Part shown: positions 7,737 to 16,739 of the stretch, piece by piece
How positions within the stretch are numbered: position 1 is the stretch's first letter
How the letters are laid out: each line of letters starts with the position of its first letter
NCBI GenBank assembly: GCA_964535575.1
Contig: CAZHTC010000008.1
Span: 1-64,000 of the forward strand
Length of the DNA: 64,000 nucleotides
Direction: 5' to 3'
Origin: JAGPCK01 sp964535575
Lineage (GTDB): Bacteria; Bacteroidota; Bacteroidia; UKL13-3
Made by a program: the position numbers and the translations under genes
The notes under the pieces: generated by a model
What the model saw: the letters and a program-made list of their open reading frames with translations, nothing else
Databases searched by the model: none
Told to the model about the DNA's origin: nothing

Positions 7737-8278
7737 TATTGAATACCGTATCCGGCCAGTAATTGTTTATATTCTGCAGAGTTTCGTCTTCTCAACGATT
7801 CATTTTTTACCAGGTCCTGAATTCTCATTACCCCGTCAATTATTTGTTCGGGGCGAGGAGGGCATCCCGGTACATACACATCAACAGGAATAACCCGGTC
7901 TATGCCTTGCAGCACGCTGTAGGTATCAAATATTCCACCGCTCGAGGCACAGGCACCAACAGCAATCACCCAGCGTGGTTCTGCCATTTGCAGGTAAACC
8001 TGACGAAGTACGGGCCCCATTTTTTTGGCAATGGTACCCATTACCATCAGCAGATCGGCCTGACGAGGGGAAAAACTTAAGCGTTCGGAACCAAATCGGG
8101 CTAAATCGTAATTTGCTCCCATGGTAGCCATAAATTCAATGCCGCAACAAGATGTAGCAAAGGGAAGGGGCCAAATGGAATTGGAGCGTGCTAAGCCAAT
8201 TACTTTATCCAAACTGGTAGCTACAAAACCGGGGCCTTCAATACCCGGAGGTGCTTCTGTCATTTTAATCTCCGACAT
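7736..8278 (-). CDS. nuoB: NADH-quinone oxidoreductase subunit B
   Basis: Subunit holding the terminal N2 [4Fe-4S] cluster that hands electrons to quinone. All four ligands are visible: tandem C44-C45, C110 and C139 (VPGCPP). The 180-residue length is normal. It starts 18 bases after the nuoA stop and overlaps nuoC by one base. Confidence 0.97.
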   Translation of the reverse strand: MSEIKMTEAPPGIEGPGFVATSLDKVIGLARSNSIWPLPFATSCCGIEFMATMGANYDLARFGSERLSFSPRQADLLMVMGTIAKKMGPVLRQVYLQMAEPRWVIAVGACASSGGIFDTYSVLQGIDRVIPVDVYVPGCPPRPEQIIDGVMRIQDLVKNESLRRRNSAEYKQLLAGYGIQ

Positions 8279-8296
8279 AAATTTCTTTATTCAAAA

Positions 8297-8665
8297 TTAC
8301 TCCCACTTAAGGGCACCTTTTTTAATGATATAAATGAAACCAAGCAACAGTAGTCCCATAAATACAACCATAGAAATAAATCCGGTCATATCTGTTGCAG
8401 TGAATTCTTTAAAATTTACAGCCCACGGGTAAAGAAAAATTACTTCCACATCAAACAGCACAAACAAAATGGCTGTTAGAAAATATTTAATAGAGAACGG
8501 AAGCCGGGCATTTCCATGCGATTCAATTCCGCATTCAAATGTTTCAAGCTTATCTGATGTTTTTCTTTTTGGACCCAGAAAGTGGGTTACGAAAAGTACT
8601 AGGGTGACAAATCCTCCGGCTACGATGAACTGGATAAAGATTAAGAGGTAATCTGTATTACTCAT
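8297..8665 (-). CDS. nuoA: NADH-quinone oxidoreductase subunit A
   Basis: Small membrane subunit of complex I, 122 residues with three hydrophobic helices and the conserved FECG loop motif (KLETFECGIESHG) that faces the quinone channel. It is the first gene of the nuo operon. A TAnnTTTG promoter element lies 20 bases before its ATG, and the terminator of the upstream ompA-like gene lies further out. Confidence 0.96.
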   Translation of the reverse strand: MSNTDYLLIFIQFIVAGGFVTLVLFVTHFLGPKRKTSDKLETFECGIESHGNARLPFSIKYFLTAILFVLFDVEVIFLYPWAVNFKEFTATDMTGFISMVVFMGLLLLGFIYIIKKGALKWE

Positions 8666-8685
8666 GGCTGTGTGTAGAAACGCAG

Positions 8686-8693
8686 CAAAAATA
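8686..8693 (-). promoter_or_regulatory. -7 box, probable nuo operon promoter
   Basis: TATTTTTG on the minus strand, a full match to the Bacteroidota TAnnTTTG consensus, 20 bases before the nuoA ATG. No convincing TTG -33 element was seen. Confidence 0.5.
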
Positions 8694-8760
8694 ATTTAGT
8701 TTGTGAAAAATGCACTATAATCTTAGGAAAAAGAAAGATGAAAGAATTCAGCAATTTATT

Positions 8761-8800
8761 AAACAAAAAAGACGGGTTTCAAGGCCCGTCTTTTTTGTTT
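8761..8800 (-). terminator. Rho-independent terminator after ompA-like gene
   Basis: A perfect 16-base inverted repeat (AAACAAAAAAGACGGG / CCCGTCTTTTTTGTTT) with an 8-base loop, the GC-rich core followed by a T run. It starts 16 bases after the stop of the OmpA-family gene and upstream of the nuo promoter. It is symmetric, so it could act in either direction. Confidence 0.9.
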
Positions 8801-8816
8801 AATTTTATGGATAGTC

Positions 8817-10307
8817 TTATCGAACAATCTCCACCTCAACCCTACGGTTAACTTCATTAATAGTAGGGCTTAGCAATTCTGTTTCACCTTTTGATTCGGT
8901 AATAATCCTATCGGCTTTAATTCTAAAGTTCTGTACCAGGTATTGTTTTACAATATTAGCCCTGCGTAAACCTAACTGATAGTTGTATTGAGCTGATGCT
9001 GTAGGGTCTGTATGACCTATAATGCGAAGTTTCGCGTCAGGATTTGCTTTTAAGTATAAAGCAATCTGAGCTAAGTTTTCATTGTACTTACTGCTAACTG
9101 CTGCATTATTCAGATTAAAGTAAACAGGAACTCTGTTTACTACAGCCATTCCTGAAGATTTATACGAGCCACCGGTGGTATTCACATTTTTATTACCCGG
9201 TATCGGAGTTTGGTTATTGAAATCAAACTGGTCATCCTTAGCATTTTTATTTTCAGCTACAATGGTTTTACCCTGGAAGTTAACTAAGCTTCCTTTTGGC
9301 GTATTCGGTTCCAGATCCTTGCTATTAGGAATTCCATCTTCGTCATCATCAAGTTCTTTACCCTGAGTATCTACTTTGGCTTCCTTGTTAGAGAATGGTT
9401 CTTTGTCTTTATCATCAACAACTCCGTCTTTATCAGTATCTGCAGCAAATGGGGTAGATGCTGTAGCGTCTTTACGTTCGTAAATATCCGGAATTCCGTT
9501 TCCATCGCTATCACGGGTAATTGAATCAACTTTATTTTGAAGAGCCTGAAGTTGCTCATACATTTTATTGGTAGGGTCAACCCGTTCGTATGGGATTGAG
9601 TTACGTTTTCCTAAATGGTAAGTAACTCCAAACCCGCCAAAAATATAAGAGTCATTATTTCCATCCTGAATTACGGCATCAAGTTTATCTGAGTTTAAGC
9701 TACGGTAATAAAGATCTAGGCCTAAATCAAAGTCCTTATTGATAGAGTATTTAACACTTGCCCCTAAGGTTAAGAAACTTTCAGCGGTTCTTTTATTTGG
9801 GCCACCAAATTCACCGTAACCATACGAATTAATGGTTTGATTTTTAAATGTACCATCTAATTGTTTAAGTTTTGTTTTGAATTGAGCTAAACCGGCACCT
9901 AAGGTAAAAGAATAGGAGAATTTATATTTCTTCTGTACACCCAATGATAAAAGGTTCCTAAGGTTGATAACGGCATTTAAACTGTAATCCCAAATATCTG
10001 CATCATAATACTCATTTTTGCTTCTTAATGTTCCGGTTGCATTTCCCCTTAAAATCATTCCCTGTATACCTAAGGCAGGAGAAATTTGTTTGGTTAATTC
10101 TCCATGAAATCCGAATCGTCTTTCATTTGCATATGACGAAGCAGGATACCAATCATATTGTTTTACATCGGCTCTTCCTATTAAATAACCTCCTCCAAAA
10201 CCTATGCTCCAGGTTTTGTAGTTCCTTTGATTCATTAAGGTTTGAGCATTTAATGTGGTGGTGATTGAAACCAACATTATTACAGCTGCTAAATAGTTAC
10301 GGGTCAT
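8817..10307 (-). CDS. OmpA-family outer-membrane protein with thrombospondin type-3 repeats
   Basis: Predicted outer-membrane beta-barrel anchored to peptidoglycan. Order: signal peptide (MTRNYLAAVIMLVSITTTLNA), an N-terminal barrel of about 230 residues, a calcium-binding type-3 repeat stretch (DSDGNGIPD, DTDKDGVVDDKDK, DDDEDGIPNSKD), then an OmpA C-terminal domain with GHTDPTAS, the LGLRRAN segment and a final NRRVEVEIVR. This architecture is abundant in Bacteroidota outer membranes. I chose ATG 10307; an upstream in-frame TTG at 10328 would place seven extra residues before the signal peptide. The 260 bases upstream (10308-10567) contain only a weak -7-like AAACTTTG (10336-10343) and no gene. 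A strong terminator follows. Confidence 0.93.
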   Translation of the reverse strand: MTRNYLAAVIMLVSITTTLNAQTLMNQRNYKTWSIGFGGGYLIGRADVKQYDWYPASSYANERRFGFHGELTKQISPALGIQGMILRGNATGTLRSKNEYYDADIWDYSLNAVINLRNLLSLGVQKKYKFSYSFTLGAGLAQFKTKLKQLDGTFKNQTINSYGYGEFGGPNKRTAESFLTLGASVKYSINKDFDLGLDLYYRSLNSDKLDAVIQDGNNDSYIFGGFGVTYHLGKRNSIPYERVDPTNKMYEQLQALQNKVDSITRDSDGNGIPDIYERKDATASTPFAADTDKDGVVDDKDKEPFSNKEAKVDTQGKELDDDEDGIPNSKDLEPNTPKGSLVNFQGKTIVAENKNAKDDQFDFNNQTPIPGNKNVNTTGGSYKSSGMAVVNRVPVYFNLNNAAVSSKYNENLAQIALYLKANPDAKLRIIGHTDPTASAQYNYQLGLRRANIVKQYLVQNFRIKADRIITESKGETELLSPTINEVNRRVEVEIVR

Positions 10308-10567
10308 CGTTGATTGAAGTTTCTGCAAGTTTACACAAAGTTTTTCAATACTTGCACTACATTTTAGATAATCGAAGGTTATGAGTTTATGAATTGCCTA
10401 ATATGGTACTTAAAAACAGGACTAATTACCCGAAACTGCCCTGTTATTTGCTCGACCTTGGCAGAAATTAACAAAAGTTGCTTTAATTATGTTGAAATAT
10501 TTTCAGGCTTATTTGATTTTTAGGAAAGCTTCGGATGAATTGAAGATAAAAACTTAATTGATAATTA

Positions 10568-11338
10568 TTATCGCTTTATTTTTGCTTCCTGCCAAAATTC
10601 TTCCATCTCATTCAAAGACAAATCTGTGATTCTTTTTCCTTGATTTTCAGCAGACTTTTCAATGTACTGAAATCGCTGAATGAACTTTAGGTTGGTTTTC
10701 TCTAAGGCATCATCCGGATTGATATTAAGGTGACGGGCCAGATTAATCAAGGCAAACATGAGGTCGCCAAATTCGGCCTCCGTTTTGGCCTGATTGTGTT
10801 CTTTAACAGTTTCCTCCTTTAATTCTGCAATTTCTTCTTCCACTTTATCCCAAACCTGTTTTATCTGAGGCCAGTCAAAACCAACCTGAGCGGCTTTATC
10901 CTGAATGCGAAGAGCTTTAATGACAGATGGTAATGATTGAGGAACTCCACCTAAAACCGACTTGTTGCCTTCTTTGAGTTTTAATTTTTCCCAGTTTTGT
11001 TTTACCTCTTCCTCATCCTTTACCTCAACATCTCCATAAATATGTGGGTGTCTTGAAATGAGTTTATCGCTCAGGCTGTTTAATACTTCCGTAATGGTGA
11101 AGTCATTGGTTTCGGAGGCTATTTTGGCATAAAATACAATATGTAGCAAAACATCACCCAGTTCCTTTTTTATTTCGGCCATATTTCCTGCAAGAATGGC
11201 ATCGGTGAGTTCGTAGGTTTCTTCAATGGTTAAATGCCTCAGGGATTCCATTGTTTGTTTTTTATCCCACGGACATTTCTCCCGTAAATCATCCATGATG
11301 CCGAGCAAACGCTCAAATGCTTTTAATTTTTCCTGCAT
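10568..11338 (-). CDS. mazG: Nucleoside triphosphate pyrophosphohydrolase
   Basis: MazG hydrolyses NTPs and dNTPs to monophosphates, a house-cleaning and stringent-response-related activity. The 256-residue protein has two all-alpha MazG domains; the first shows the CPWDKKQT start, the metal-binding EETYEL pair and the ELGDVLLHIVF segment, and the second retains the EFGDLMFALINL equivalent. The length matches the two-domain family. Its first base overlaps the last base of the upstream response regulator, so it is the third cistron of that operon. Confidence 0.95.
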   Translation of the reverse strand: MQEKLKAFERLLGIMDDLREKCPWDKKQTMESLRHLTIEETYELTDAILAGNMAEIKKELGDVLLHIVFYAKIASETNDFTITEVLNSLSDKLISRHPHIYGDVEVKDEEEVKQNWEKLKLKEGNKSVLGGVPQSLPSVIKALRIQDKAAQVGFDWPQIKQVWDKVEEEIAELKEETVKEHNQAKTEAEFGDLMFALINLARHLNINPDDALEKTNLKFIQRFQYIEKSAENQGKRITDLSLNEMEEFWQEAKIKR

Positions 11339-12051
11339 TAACTTAAGAGGTTGTTTTGTTGAATGATTTTGAAAAACTCTTCCCTGAAGTTTTTACCTAT
11401 CGGAACTTCATCTTTATTTATATAAATCACGTTTCCAGAAATAGAGTTTATTTTATCTAAAGCAATAATAAAGGAACGGTGTACTCTTACAAATTGCTCG
11501 GAAGGCAGTTCGTCTTCCAGATTTTTCATGGTTTGAAGGGTAATAATTCGTTTCTCAGGAGTATGAACTTTTACATAATCGGCTAGCGCTTCTATGTACA
11601 AAATATCACTAAAATTTACTTTAATGTATTTCTGTTCCGATTTAATGAAAATGTAATCCAGTTCATCTTTTCCGTGTGATTCTCCCTTTTTAAAGTTCAT
11701 TAATTCACTCGCTTTGTTCACTGATTTTACAAACCGGTCGAAAGCAATGGGCTTGAGCAGGTAATCTACAATATCAAGTTCATAGCCTTGAACAGCATAC
11801 TCAGGATGGGCAGTAGTGAAAATAATGAGCGGCTTGGTGTTTAGGGACTTTACCAGTTCAATGCCGTTGAATTCAGGCATCTCAATATCGGTAAAAAGTA
11901 AATCAACCTGTTTTTCTTTAAGCATTTGAATGGCCTCCATGGCATTTTCACAACGACCAACCAATTCGAGGTCGGGGGTACGTTTGATGAAATTTTCCAA
12001 TACATCTAAGGCCAAAGGTTCATCATCTACAATAAGGCATTTTAGTTTCAT
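11338..12051 (-). CDS. LytTR-family response regulator
   Basis: DNA-binding response regulator of the LytR/AlgR type. The receiver domain occupies about residues 1-120, with acidic pocket D9-D10, phospho-acceptor D55 (in TDIEMP) and a conserved lysine in LLKPI near 103. A LytTR DNA-binding domain follows (about 135-235), with IEALADYVKVHT and VRVHRSFI. It overlaps the sensor kinase upstream by four bases and mazG downstream by one, implying a stoichiometric, coupled operon. The target genes cannot be read from the sequence. Confidence 0.94.
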   Translation of the reverse strand: MKLKCLIVDDEPLALDVLENFIKRTPDLELVGRCENAMEAIQMLKEKQVDLLFTDIEMPEFNGIELVKSLNTKPLIIFTTAHPEYAVQGYELDIVDYLLKPIAFDRFVKSVNKASELMNFKKGESHGKDELDYIFIKSEQKYIKVNFSDILYIEALADYVKVHTPEKRIITLQTMKNLEDELPSEQFVRVHRSFIIALDKINSISGNVIYINKDEVPIGKNFREEFFKIIQQNNLLS

Positions 12052-13073
12052 AACTTGTTTAATTTAAGTTGAACATGATATTCATTTTCCTTGTTTTCAA
12101 TATTAAGTTCATGCTGCTGCGGATAAAGCAGGTTTAGCCTTCGTTTCACATTTTCTAACCCAATTCCCCCGGTATGTACTTCTTTTCTTATATCAGTTGC
12201 GGTTGAATTTTTAATATCAAATGTCAACTGATTTTCGCTGGCCTGCAAATGAATACTTACCCACACTTTCTCCAGTTGATTTCCTACCCCGTGTTTAAAG
12301 CTGTTTTCGAGAAACGTGATGAGGAGCATGGGTTCAATAAACTGGGAAGATATAACTCCTTCGGTTATAAATTCAATATTTGCTCTGTTACTAAATCTTA
12401 CCCTTTGCAATGCAATATAGTTATTTAAAAAATCCACTTCCTTGCTCAGCATTATTTTTTTATCACCGGCTTCGTATAAAATATACCTCAGAAATTCGGA
12501 TAATCGCAGTACCACATCCGGAGTTTGATCAGATTTTTGCAGGGCAAGGGAATAAATATTATTTAATACATTAAACAAAAAATGAGGCTGAATCTGGGAT
12601 TTTAGAAACTTAAGTTCGGTCTCAATCTGTTGCTTTTCTAACTGAATAGTGACTTGCTGCTGCTGATACCAATTAATCATTATTTTAGCTACCATGGTAA
12701 TGGTTACGGTGAAAAGTACTCCAATAAATAACCCGCTGAACGATTCAATCAGGAAATTTTCAGAATCGGGTTCCAACAAAATCATTACCTGCACCAATAA
12801 ATAACTTACCAGTGTTACGGTAAAAAGCAGCATCAAAAAGTAGACGATATACCTTTTGAGCAGCAGTAATCTCGGAATTAAAAAGTAGAAATTAAAATAT
12901 ACGGCTGTCGCATGAAAGATGTTTACCACCAGAGCATTTAAGAATGCGAGTCCGGTTCCGTCATATCGTTTATAAATAATGGTTTGAAGCCATATATACC
13001 CAATCCAAAACAAAATATGCTGCAAGCGGTAGCGGAAGAACTGCTGCAAAAATTTGTTATTGGCATTTGTCAT
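12048..13073 (-). CDS. Sensor histidine kinase, LytS-type (His_kinase family)
   Basis: Membrane sensor kinase of 341 residues. Four hydrophobic helices occupy about residues 20-135, followed by a short coiled coil (QQQQVTIQLEKQQIETELK) and the His_kinase domain with phospho-acceptor H174 in QIQPHFLFNVLNNIY. The HATPase part is short, with ENSFKHG and GGIGLENVKRRL. No separate sensor domain exists, so the membrane part probably senses. It pairs with the response regulator it overlaps. A weak -7-like box CATTTTTG (13081-13088) lies seven bases before the ATG, which would leave almost no leader. Confidence 0.93.
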   Translation of the reverse strand: MTNANNKFLQQFFRYRLQHILFWIGYIWLQTIIYKRYDGTGLAFLNALVVNIFHATAVYFNFYFLIPRLLLLKRYIVYFLMLLFTVTLVSYLLVQVMILLEPDSENFLIESFSGLFIGVLFTVTITMVAKIMINWYQQQQVTIQLEKQQIETELKFLKSQIQPHFLFNVLNNIYSLALQKSDQTPDVVLRLSEFLRYILYEAGDKKIMLSKEVDFLNNYIALQRVRFSNRANIEFITEGVISSQFIEPMLLITFLENSFKHGVGNQLEKVWVSIHLQASENQLTFDIKNSTATDIRKEVHTGGIGLENVKRRLNLLYPQQHELNIENKENEYHVQLKLNKL

Positions 13074-13171
13074 ATAATTTCAAAAATGCAGAGAAAAAAT
13101 GAGGCATCCATCAAAATCTTTTCTCCGGAGCTTAAAATACGATGAACGTAAAAAGAGAACCTTCTAAACTT

Positions 13172-14503
13172 TTATCTTGAGCCGGATTTTGGTTTACCAA
13201 ATCCTTTTTTCGCTGAGCGGTTGCCTGAACAGCCTCCCTGCGATGTTCGGGATTGGCCCTGACCGGAACGTGAATGTCCATGCCCACTGCGCGATTGTCC
13301 GTTGTTTTTACGTGGCCCTTGCTGCCTGTCGCGTGGCGGAGGTGCGGTTTCTACGTATTTGCTTAGCGGATAGTTATGCTCATCTACTATATCAATCTTT
13401 TTCCCAATGAGTTTTTGAATATCATACAGGTATTCTTTTTCTTCTTCATCGCAAAAAGAAATAGCAATTCCGCTGGCACCTGCACGTGCTGTACGGCCAA
13501 TTCGGTGCACATAAGTTTCAGCAATATTGGGGAGATCAAAATTAAAAACGTGACTCAGATTATCTACGTCAATACCGCGTGCAGCAATATCGGTAGCTAC
13601 CAATACCCGAATTTTCCCTTCTTTAAAACTATTCAGGGCATTTTGCCTAGCATTTTGCGACTTGTTTCCATGAATGGCAGCCGATTTAATTCCTTTTTTA
13701 TGTAAATCATAGGCAACTTTATCTGCACCATGTTTGGTTCTGGTAAAAACCAGAGCCGTTTTAATGGTTTTATCCTGAAGAATATCGGCAAGTAAAAGGC
13801 GCTTGTCTTTTCGTCCCACAAAATAAAGGGACTGTTCAATTTTATCTACCGTGGAAGAAGGTGGAGTTACTTCTACCTTAACCGGATTTTTAAGAATGGA
13901 ATTGGCCAGAGAAACGATCTCTTTTGGCATTGTAGCCGAAAAGAATAATGACTGCCTGTGCAGCGGAAGTTTGGCAATAATTTTTTTTACATCGTGTACA
14001 AAACCCATATCCAGCATACGATCGGCTTCATCCAGCACAAAATACTCTATATGTTTCAGGTTTATGTATCCCTGATCCATTAAATCCAATAAGCGTCCGG
14101 GGGTGGCAACTAAAATATCAACTCCCCTGTGAAGTGCATCGGTTTGCGGATTTTGAGAAACACCACCAAAAACAGTTAAATGCCTGAAACCACAATGACG
14201 GCCATAAGCGCTGAAACTTTCCTCAATCTGAATGGCCAGCTCGCGGGTAGGTGTGAGTACAAGAGCACGTATATATCTTTTGTTTTGCTCTTTTCCTTCG
14301 AGTCGCTGTTTGTGCATGAGTTGCAGAATAGGAATGGCAAAGGCTGCTGTTTTACCGGTACCGGTTTGGGCGCAACCCAATAAATCTTTTCCTTCAAGCA
14401 AAACAGGAATAGCCTGCTGCTGAATAGGAGTGGGAGTAGTGTACCCTTCGGTATGCAAGGCATCCAGAATGGGTTTGATTAAATGTAACTGATCAAATGT
14501 CAT
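13172..14503 (-). CDS. rhlE: DEAD-box RNA helicase (RhlE-like)
   Basis: ATP-dependent RNA helicase involved in RNA remodelling, decay or ribosome assembly. Motifs in order: Q motif (GYTTPTPIQQQAIP), Walker A AQTGTGKT, DEAD box in VLDEADRMLDMGF, SAT motif, RGIDV and HRIGRTARAG. After about residue 385 a basic low-complexity tail follows, rich in Gly, Ser, Arg and Gln with repeating SRSGHGHSRSGQGQSR units, typical of nonspecific RNA contacts. I start at ATG 14503 because the family begins directly with TFxxLxL; an in-frame ATG at 14533 would add ten hydrophobic residues. The predicted leader is unusually long (see promoter at 14666). Confidence 0.94.
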   Translation of the reverse strand: MTFDQLHLIKPILDALHTEGYTTPTPIQQQAIPVLLEGKDLLGCAQTGTGKTAAFAIPILQLMHKQRLEGKEQNKRYIRALVLTPTRELAIQIEESFSAYGRHCGFRHLTVFGGVSQNPQTDALHRGVDILVATPGRLLDLMDQGYINLKHIEYFVLDEADRMLDMGFVHDVKKIIAKLPLHRQSLFFSATMPKEIVSLANSILKNPVKVEVTPPSSTVDKIEQSLYFVGRKDKRLLLADILQDKTIKTALVFTRTKHGADKVAYDLHKKGIKSAAIHGNKSQNARQNALNSFKEGKIRVLVATDIAARGIDVDNLSHVFNFDLPNIAETYVHRIGRTARAGASGIAISFCDEEEKEYLYDIQKLIGKKIDIVDEHNYPLSKYVETAPPPRDRQQGPRKNNGQSRSGHGHSRSGQGQSRTSQGGCSGNRSAKKGFGKPKSGSR

Positions 14504-14665
14504 GAGAACAAAAATGTGTTTTGCCACACGCATAGTTTTGTTTTGCGGGTGGTGTGAATACTAGTAAATTCTTTGCTATAAACCGGCAGAAGAATGGGTT
14601 AACGAACTGCTGCACTGATTGTGCCTTTCGGTTTTTATTAATTAACGGTTGGCACGTTAGCGGGG

Positions 14666-14673
14666 CAAAGGTA
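14666..14673 (-). promoter_or_regulatory. -7 box upstream of DEAD-box helicase
   Basis: TACCTTTG on the minus strand, a full TAnnTTTG match, about 160 bases before the helicase start. It is the only full match in the 214-base gap 14504-14717, so it predicts a long 5' leader. That leader contains a small GCAC/GTGC hairpin and no ORF I would defend. Confidence 0.45.
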
Positions 14674-14717
14674 AGTGGAATAGTCGGGATTACCTAATAT
14701 GCTTCAGGCTATCAGTC

Positions 14718-15782
14718 TTATCTTTCCCCTGAAATGGTTTTATAGATCAACGGTGTGTGCTTTATCATTAGTCTGCGCATAACAATGTTTGCAATTACCG
14801 TGACAAGCGGTGCGGCAAAATAATTAAATACACCAGCCAATTGAGCATATCCGGTAAAATTGAATAAGAGTTTTTTAAAGATAGATAGCAGAGGTTCGTG
14901 AATGAGGTAAATAAAAAAGGAATATGAAGCCCATTTATAAAAAGGTAAACGGATTTTATCAGGGAAATATTCATAGCCATACCACAAAGTTAACATTCCG
15001 GAAAGAATTGACATTTTGTGTATTGACCTCAGTGTAACTATTCCAACTACACCAATCACACTTGTTTTAATAAGTATCAGTACAATCCAGCAGAAGCAAA
15101 GGAGGCAGGCGCTTTTCAGGCTTATTTTTTTCTCACTAATAAGTTGTGGCGCTGAAGCCAGATAGCAGCCAACAGCGAAAAACAGTAGGCTTTCGGTTTT
15201 CAGTACACCAGATGTTATTGAATCGGTGAACCACAATAAAAGCAAAAAAACAAGCCACAGTCCTTTGGTTTTGGATGTTAGGAAACCAATGAGAGGAGAA
15301 AAAAATACCAGTATAATCAGGTCGCGGATATACCACAAATGGTAAACAAAAGGGCGAACAAACAGGGAATACAGAAAGCCTGACAGAGATAAAAAGGCAG
15401 CTATGTCTTTATTAAAAAGGGTGAGGGTGGTTTTGTACTTATACAAAAGTAAACCTGTTGCCAACCATAAAATGGAAACAATAAGGTATGGGACAACCAG
15501 TGAACGCATTCTTCTCCTAAACTTGCTCACAAATCCTGCGAAGGAAAAATCCAGGGTATAAAAAAACAAAAATCCGGAGAGGGTAAAAAGCAGGGGGACC
15601 GCAATACGGGTTATCCCTTCAGTAAAAAATACCTGTACAATCAAGCTTACTGAGTTTAGGATTTGCCGGTGCGGGTCGGACAATTCGTACCAATACGAAA
15701 GATTATACGAGTGCAGCAATACCACCATCAGAATGGATGCAAAAGAGATGAATCTTATTTTATTGCTCAATGAGGAATCCAT
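14718..15782 (-). CDS. Acyltransferase family 3 membrane protein
   Basis: A 354-residue polytopic membrane protein with about ten hydrophobic helices. The N-terminal LMVVLLHSYN segment carries the conserved histidine of the Acyl_transf_3 family, which O-acylates sugars of envelope polysaccharides, and an arginine-rich FRRRMRSLVVPYL loop follows near residue 110. Substrate is unknown. It stands alone, separated by 113 bases from the enoyl-CoA hydratase gene upstream; that gap holds a strong hairpin (15815-15849). The ATG chosen gives the normal charge distribution before the first helix. Confidence 0.88.
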   Translation of the reverse strand: MDSSLSNKIRFISFASILMVVLLHSYNLSYWYELSDPHRQILNSVSLIVQVFFTEGITRIAVPLLFTLSGFLFFYTLDFSFAGFVSKFRRRMRSLVVPYLIVSILWLATGLLLYKYKTTLTLFNKDIAAFLSLSGFLYSLFVRPFVYHLWYIRDLIILVFFSPLIGFLTSKTKGLWLVFLLLLWFTDSITSGVLKTESLLFFAVGCYLASAPQLISEKKISLKSACLLCFCWIVLILIKTSVIGVVGIVTLRSIHKMSILSGMLTLWYGYEYFPDKIRLPFYKWASYSFFIYLIHEPLLSIFKKLLFNFTGYAQLAGVFNYFAAPLVTVIANIVMRRLMIKHTPLIYKTISGER

Positions 15783-15814
15783 TTGTATTTTCAGGGGTGC
15801 TCTATGCGATTTTG

Positions 15815-15849
15815 TTTAATATCCTTAGTTGCAGACTAAGGATATTAAA
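15815..15849. repeat. 15-base-pair perfect hairpin between two minus-strand genes
   Basis: TTTAATATCCTTAGT and its exact reverse complement are separated by the 5-base loop TGCAG. There is no adjacent T run on either strand, so it is not a textbook intrinsic terminator. It lies after the enoyl-CoA hydratase stop and before the acyltransferase start, where it could be an RNA 3'-end stabiliser, an attenuator or a protein site. Confidence 0.75.
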
Positions 15850-15895
15850 GCTACAACTTTTTGCGATGCCATTTGCTGTAACTGACAACCGCCAA

Positions 15896-16675
15896 TCACT
15901 TACCCTTAAATTCCGGTTTCCTTTTCTCTACAAAAGCAGCCATACCTTCTTTCTGGTCTTCACTGGCAAAGCACATATAGAAATTTTTGCGTTCAAAATA
16001 CAGGCTCTCCTGCAGGTTTTGTTCGTAGCTTTTATTCACCGATTCTTTGGCTAACTGTACCGATATGGGAGAAAGTGCAGCAATGTCTTTTGCTAATTTC
16101 ACTGCTTCTTCCAGGTACACTTCTACCGGAACAATCTTGTTAATCAAACCGGCTTTTAAAGCACGCTCGGCATTAATAAAGTTGCCGGTCAGCACCATTT
16201 CCATGGCAAGTGCTTTTCCCACTGCACGGGGCAAACGCTGCGTTCCGCCTGCACCGGGCATTATGCCTATTTTTATTTCGGGCTGACCAAACTGGGCGGT
16301 TTCAGAGGCAATGATCATATCGCAGGTCATGGCTAATTCGCAACCTCCACCCAAAGCAAATCCGGATACAGCCGCGATGATGGGTTTTTTGGTGCGTTTA
16401 ATCTGGTCCCAGGTACTGAACTGGTCAATCTTCAGCACATCAATTACATTTTTATCAGCCATTTGTTTGATATCGGCTCCGGCTGCAAAGGCGCGCTCAT
16501 TTCCTGTGATGATAATTACACGTACCTCCTCATCGGAATCAAGGGCTTTCAGGGAATCACGCAGTTCGCCCATCAGTTCCAGATTAAGGGCATTCAGTTC
16601 ATTTGGTCTGTTTAAACGAACCAGAGCAATATGTTTGGCGTATTGAGGCTCAACTATAATAAATTTTGTATCCAT
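15896..16675 (-). CDS. Enoyl-CoA hydratase/isomerase family protein
   Basis: Crotonase-fold enzyme that hydrates 2-enoyl-CoA in fatty-acid oxidation or related CoA chemistry. The CoA-binding and oxyanion-hole segments are visible: AFAAGADIKQM near residue 65, SGFALGGGCELAMTCD near 105, and the acidic PEIKIGIMPGAGGTQRLPR near 135, which carries the expected catalytic glutamate region. Length (about 260) is canonical for short-chain enoyl-CoA hydratase. Two ATGs occur in a row (16678, 16675). A -7-like box four bases before the second favours MDTKF as the start, though the first is equally acceptable by sequence. A 3-hydroxyacyl-CoA dehydrogenase for the next step occurs at 62336. Confidence 0.94.
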   Translation of the reverse strand: MDTKFIIVEPQYAKHIALVRLNRPNELNALNLELMGELRDSLKALDSDEEVRVIIITGNERAFAAGADIKQMADKNVIDVLKIDQFSTWDQIKRTKKPIIAAVSGFALGGGCELAMTCDMIIASETAQFGQPEIKIGIMPGAGGTQRLPRAVGKALAMEMVLTGNFINAERALKAGLINKIVPVEVYLEEAVKLAKDIAALSPISVQLAKESVNKSYEQNLQESLYFERKNFYMCFASEDQKEGMAAFVEKRKPEFKGK

Positions 16676-16679
16676 CATG

Positions 16680-16687
16680 CGAATTTA
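16680..16687 (-). promoter_or_regulatory. -7-like box four bases before the second ATG of the enoyl-CoA hydratase
   Basis: TAAATTCG on the minus strand, five of six fixed consensus positions. It is one base before the first ATG and four before the second, predicting a leaderless transcript starting at the second. Confidence 0.3.
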
Positions 16688-16739
16688 GAAATTTTAGATT
16701 GAATGCTTCATTTTTTCTAAGCAGAAAAAGTACCCTACG

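Noticed and set aside
13230..13330. Repetitive SRSGHGHSRSGQGQSR coding stretch as a CRISPR or tandem DNA repeat
   Set aside because: The repetition is at the protein level in the low-complexity tail of the DEAD-box helicase and is normal for this family.
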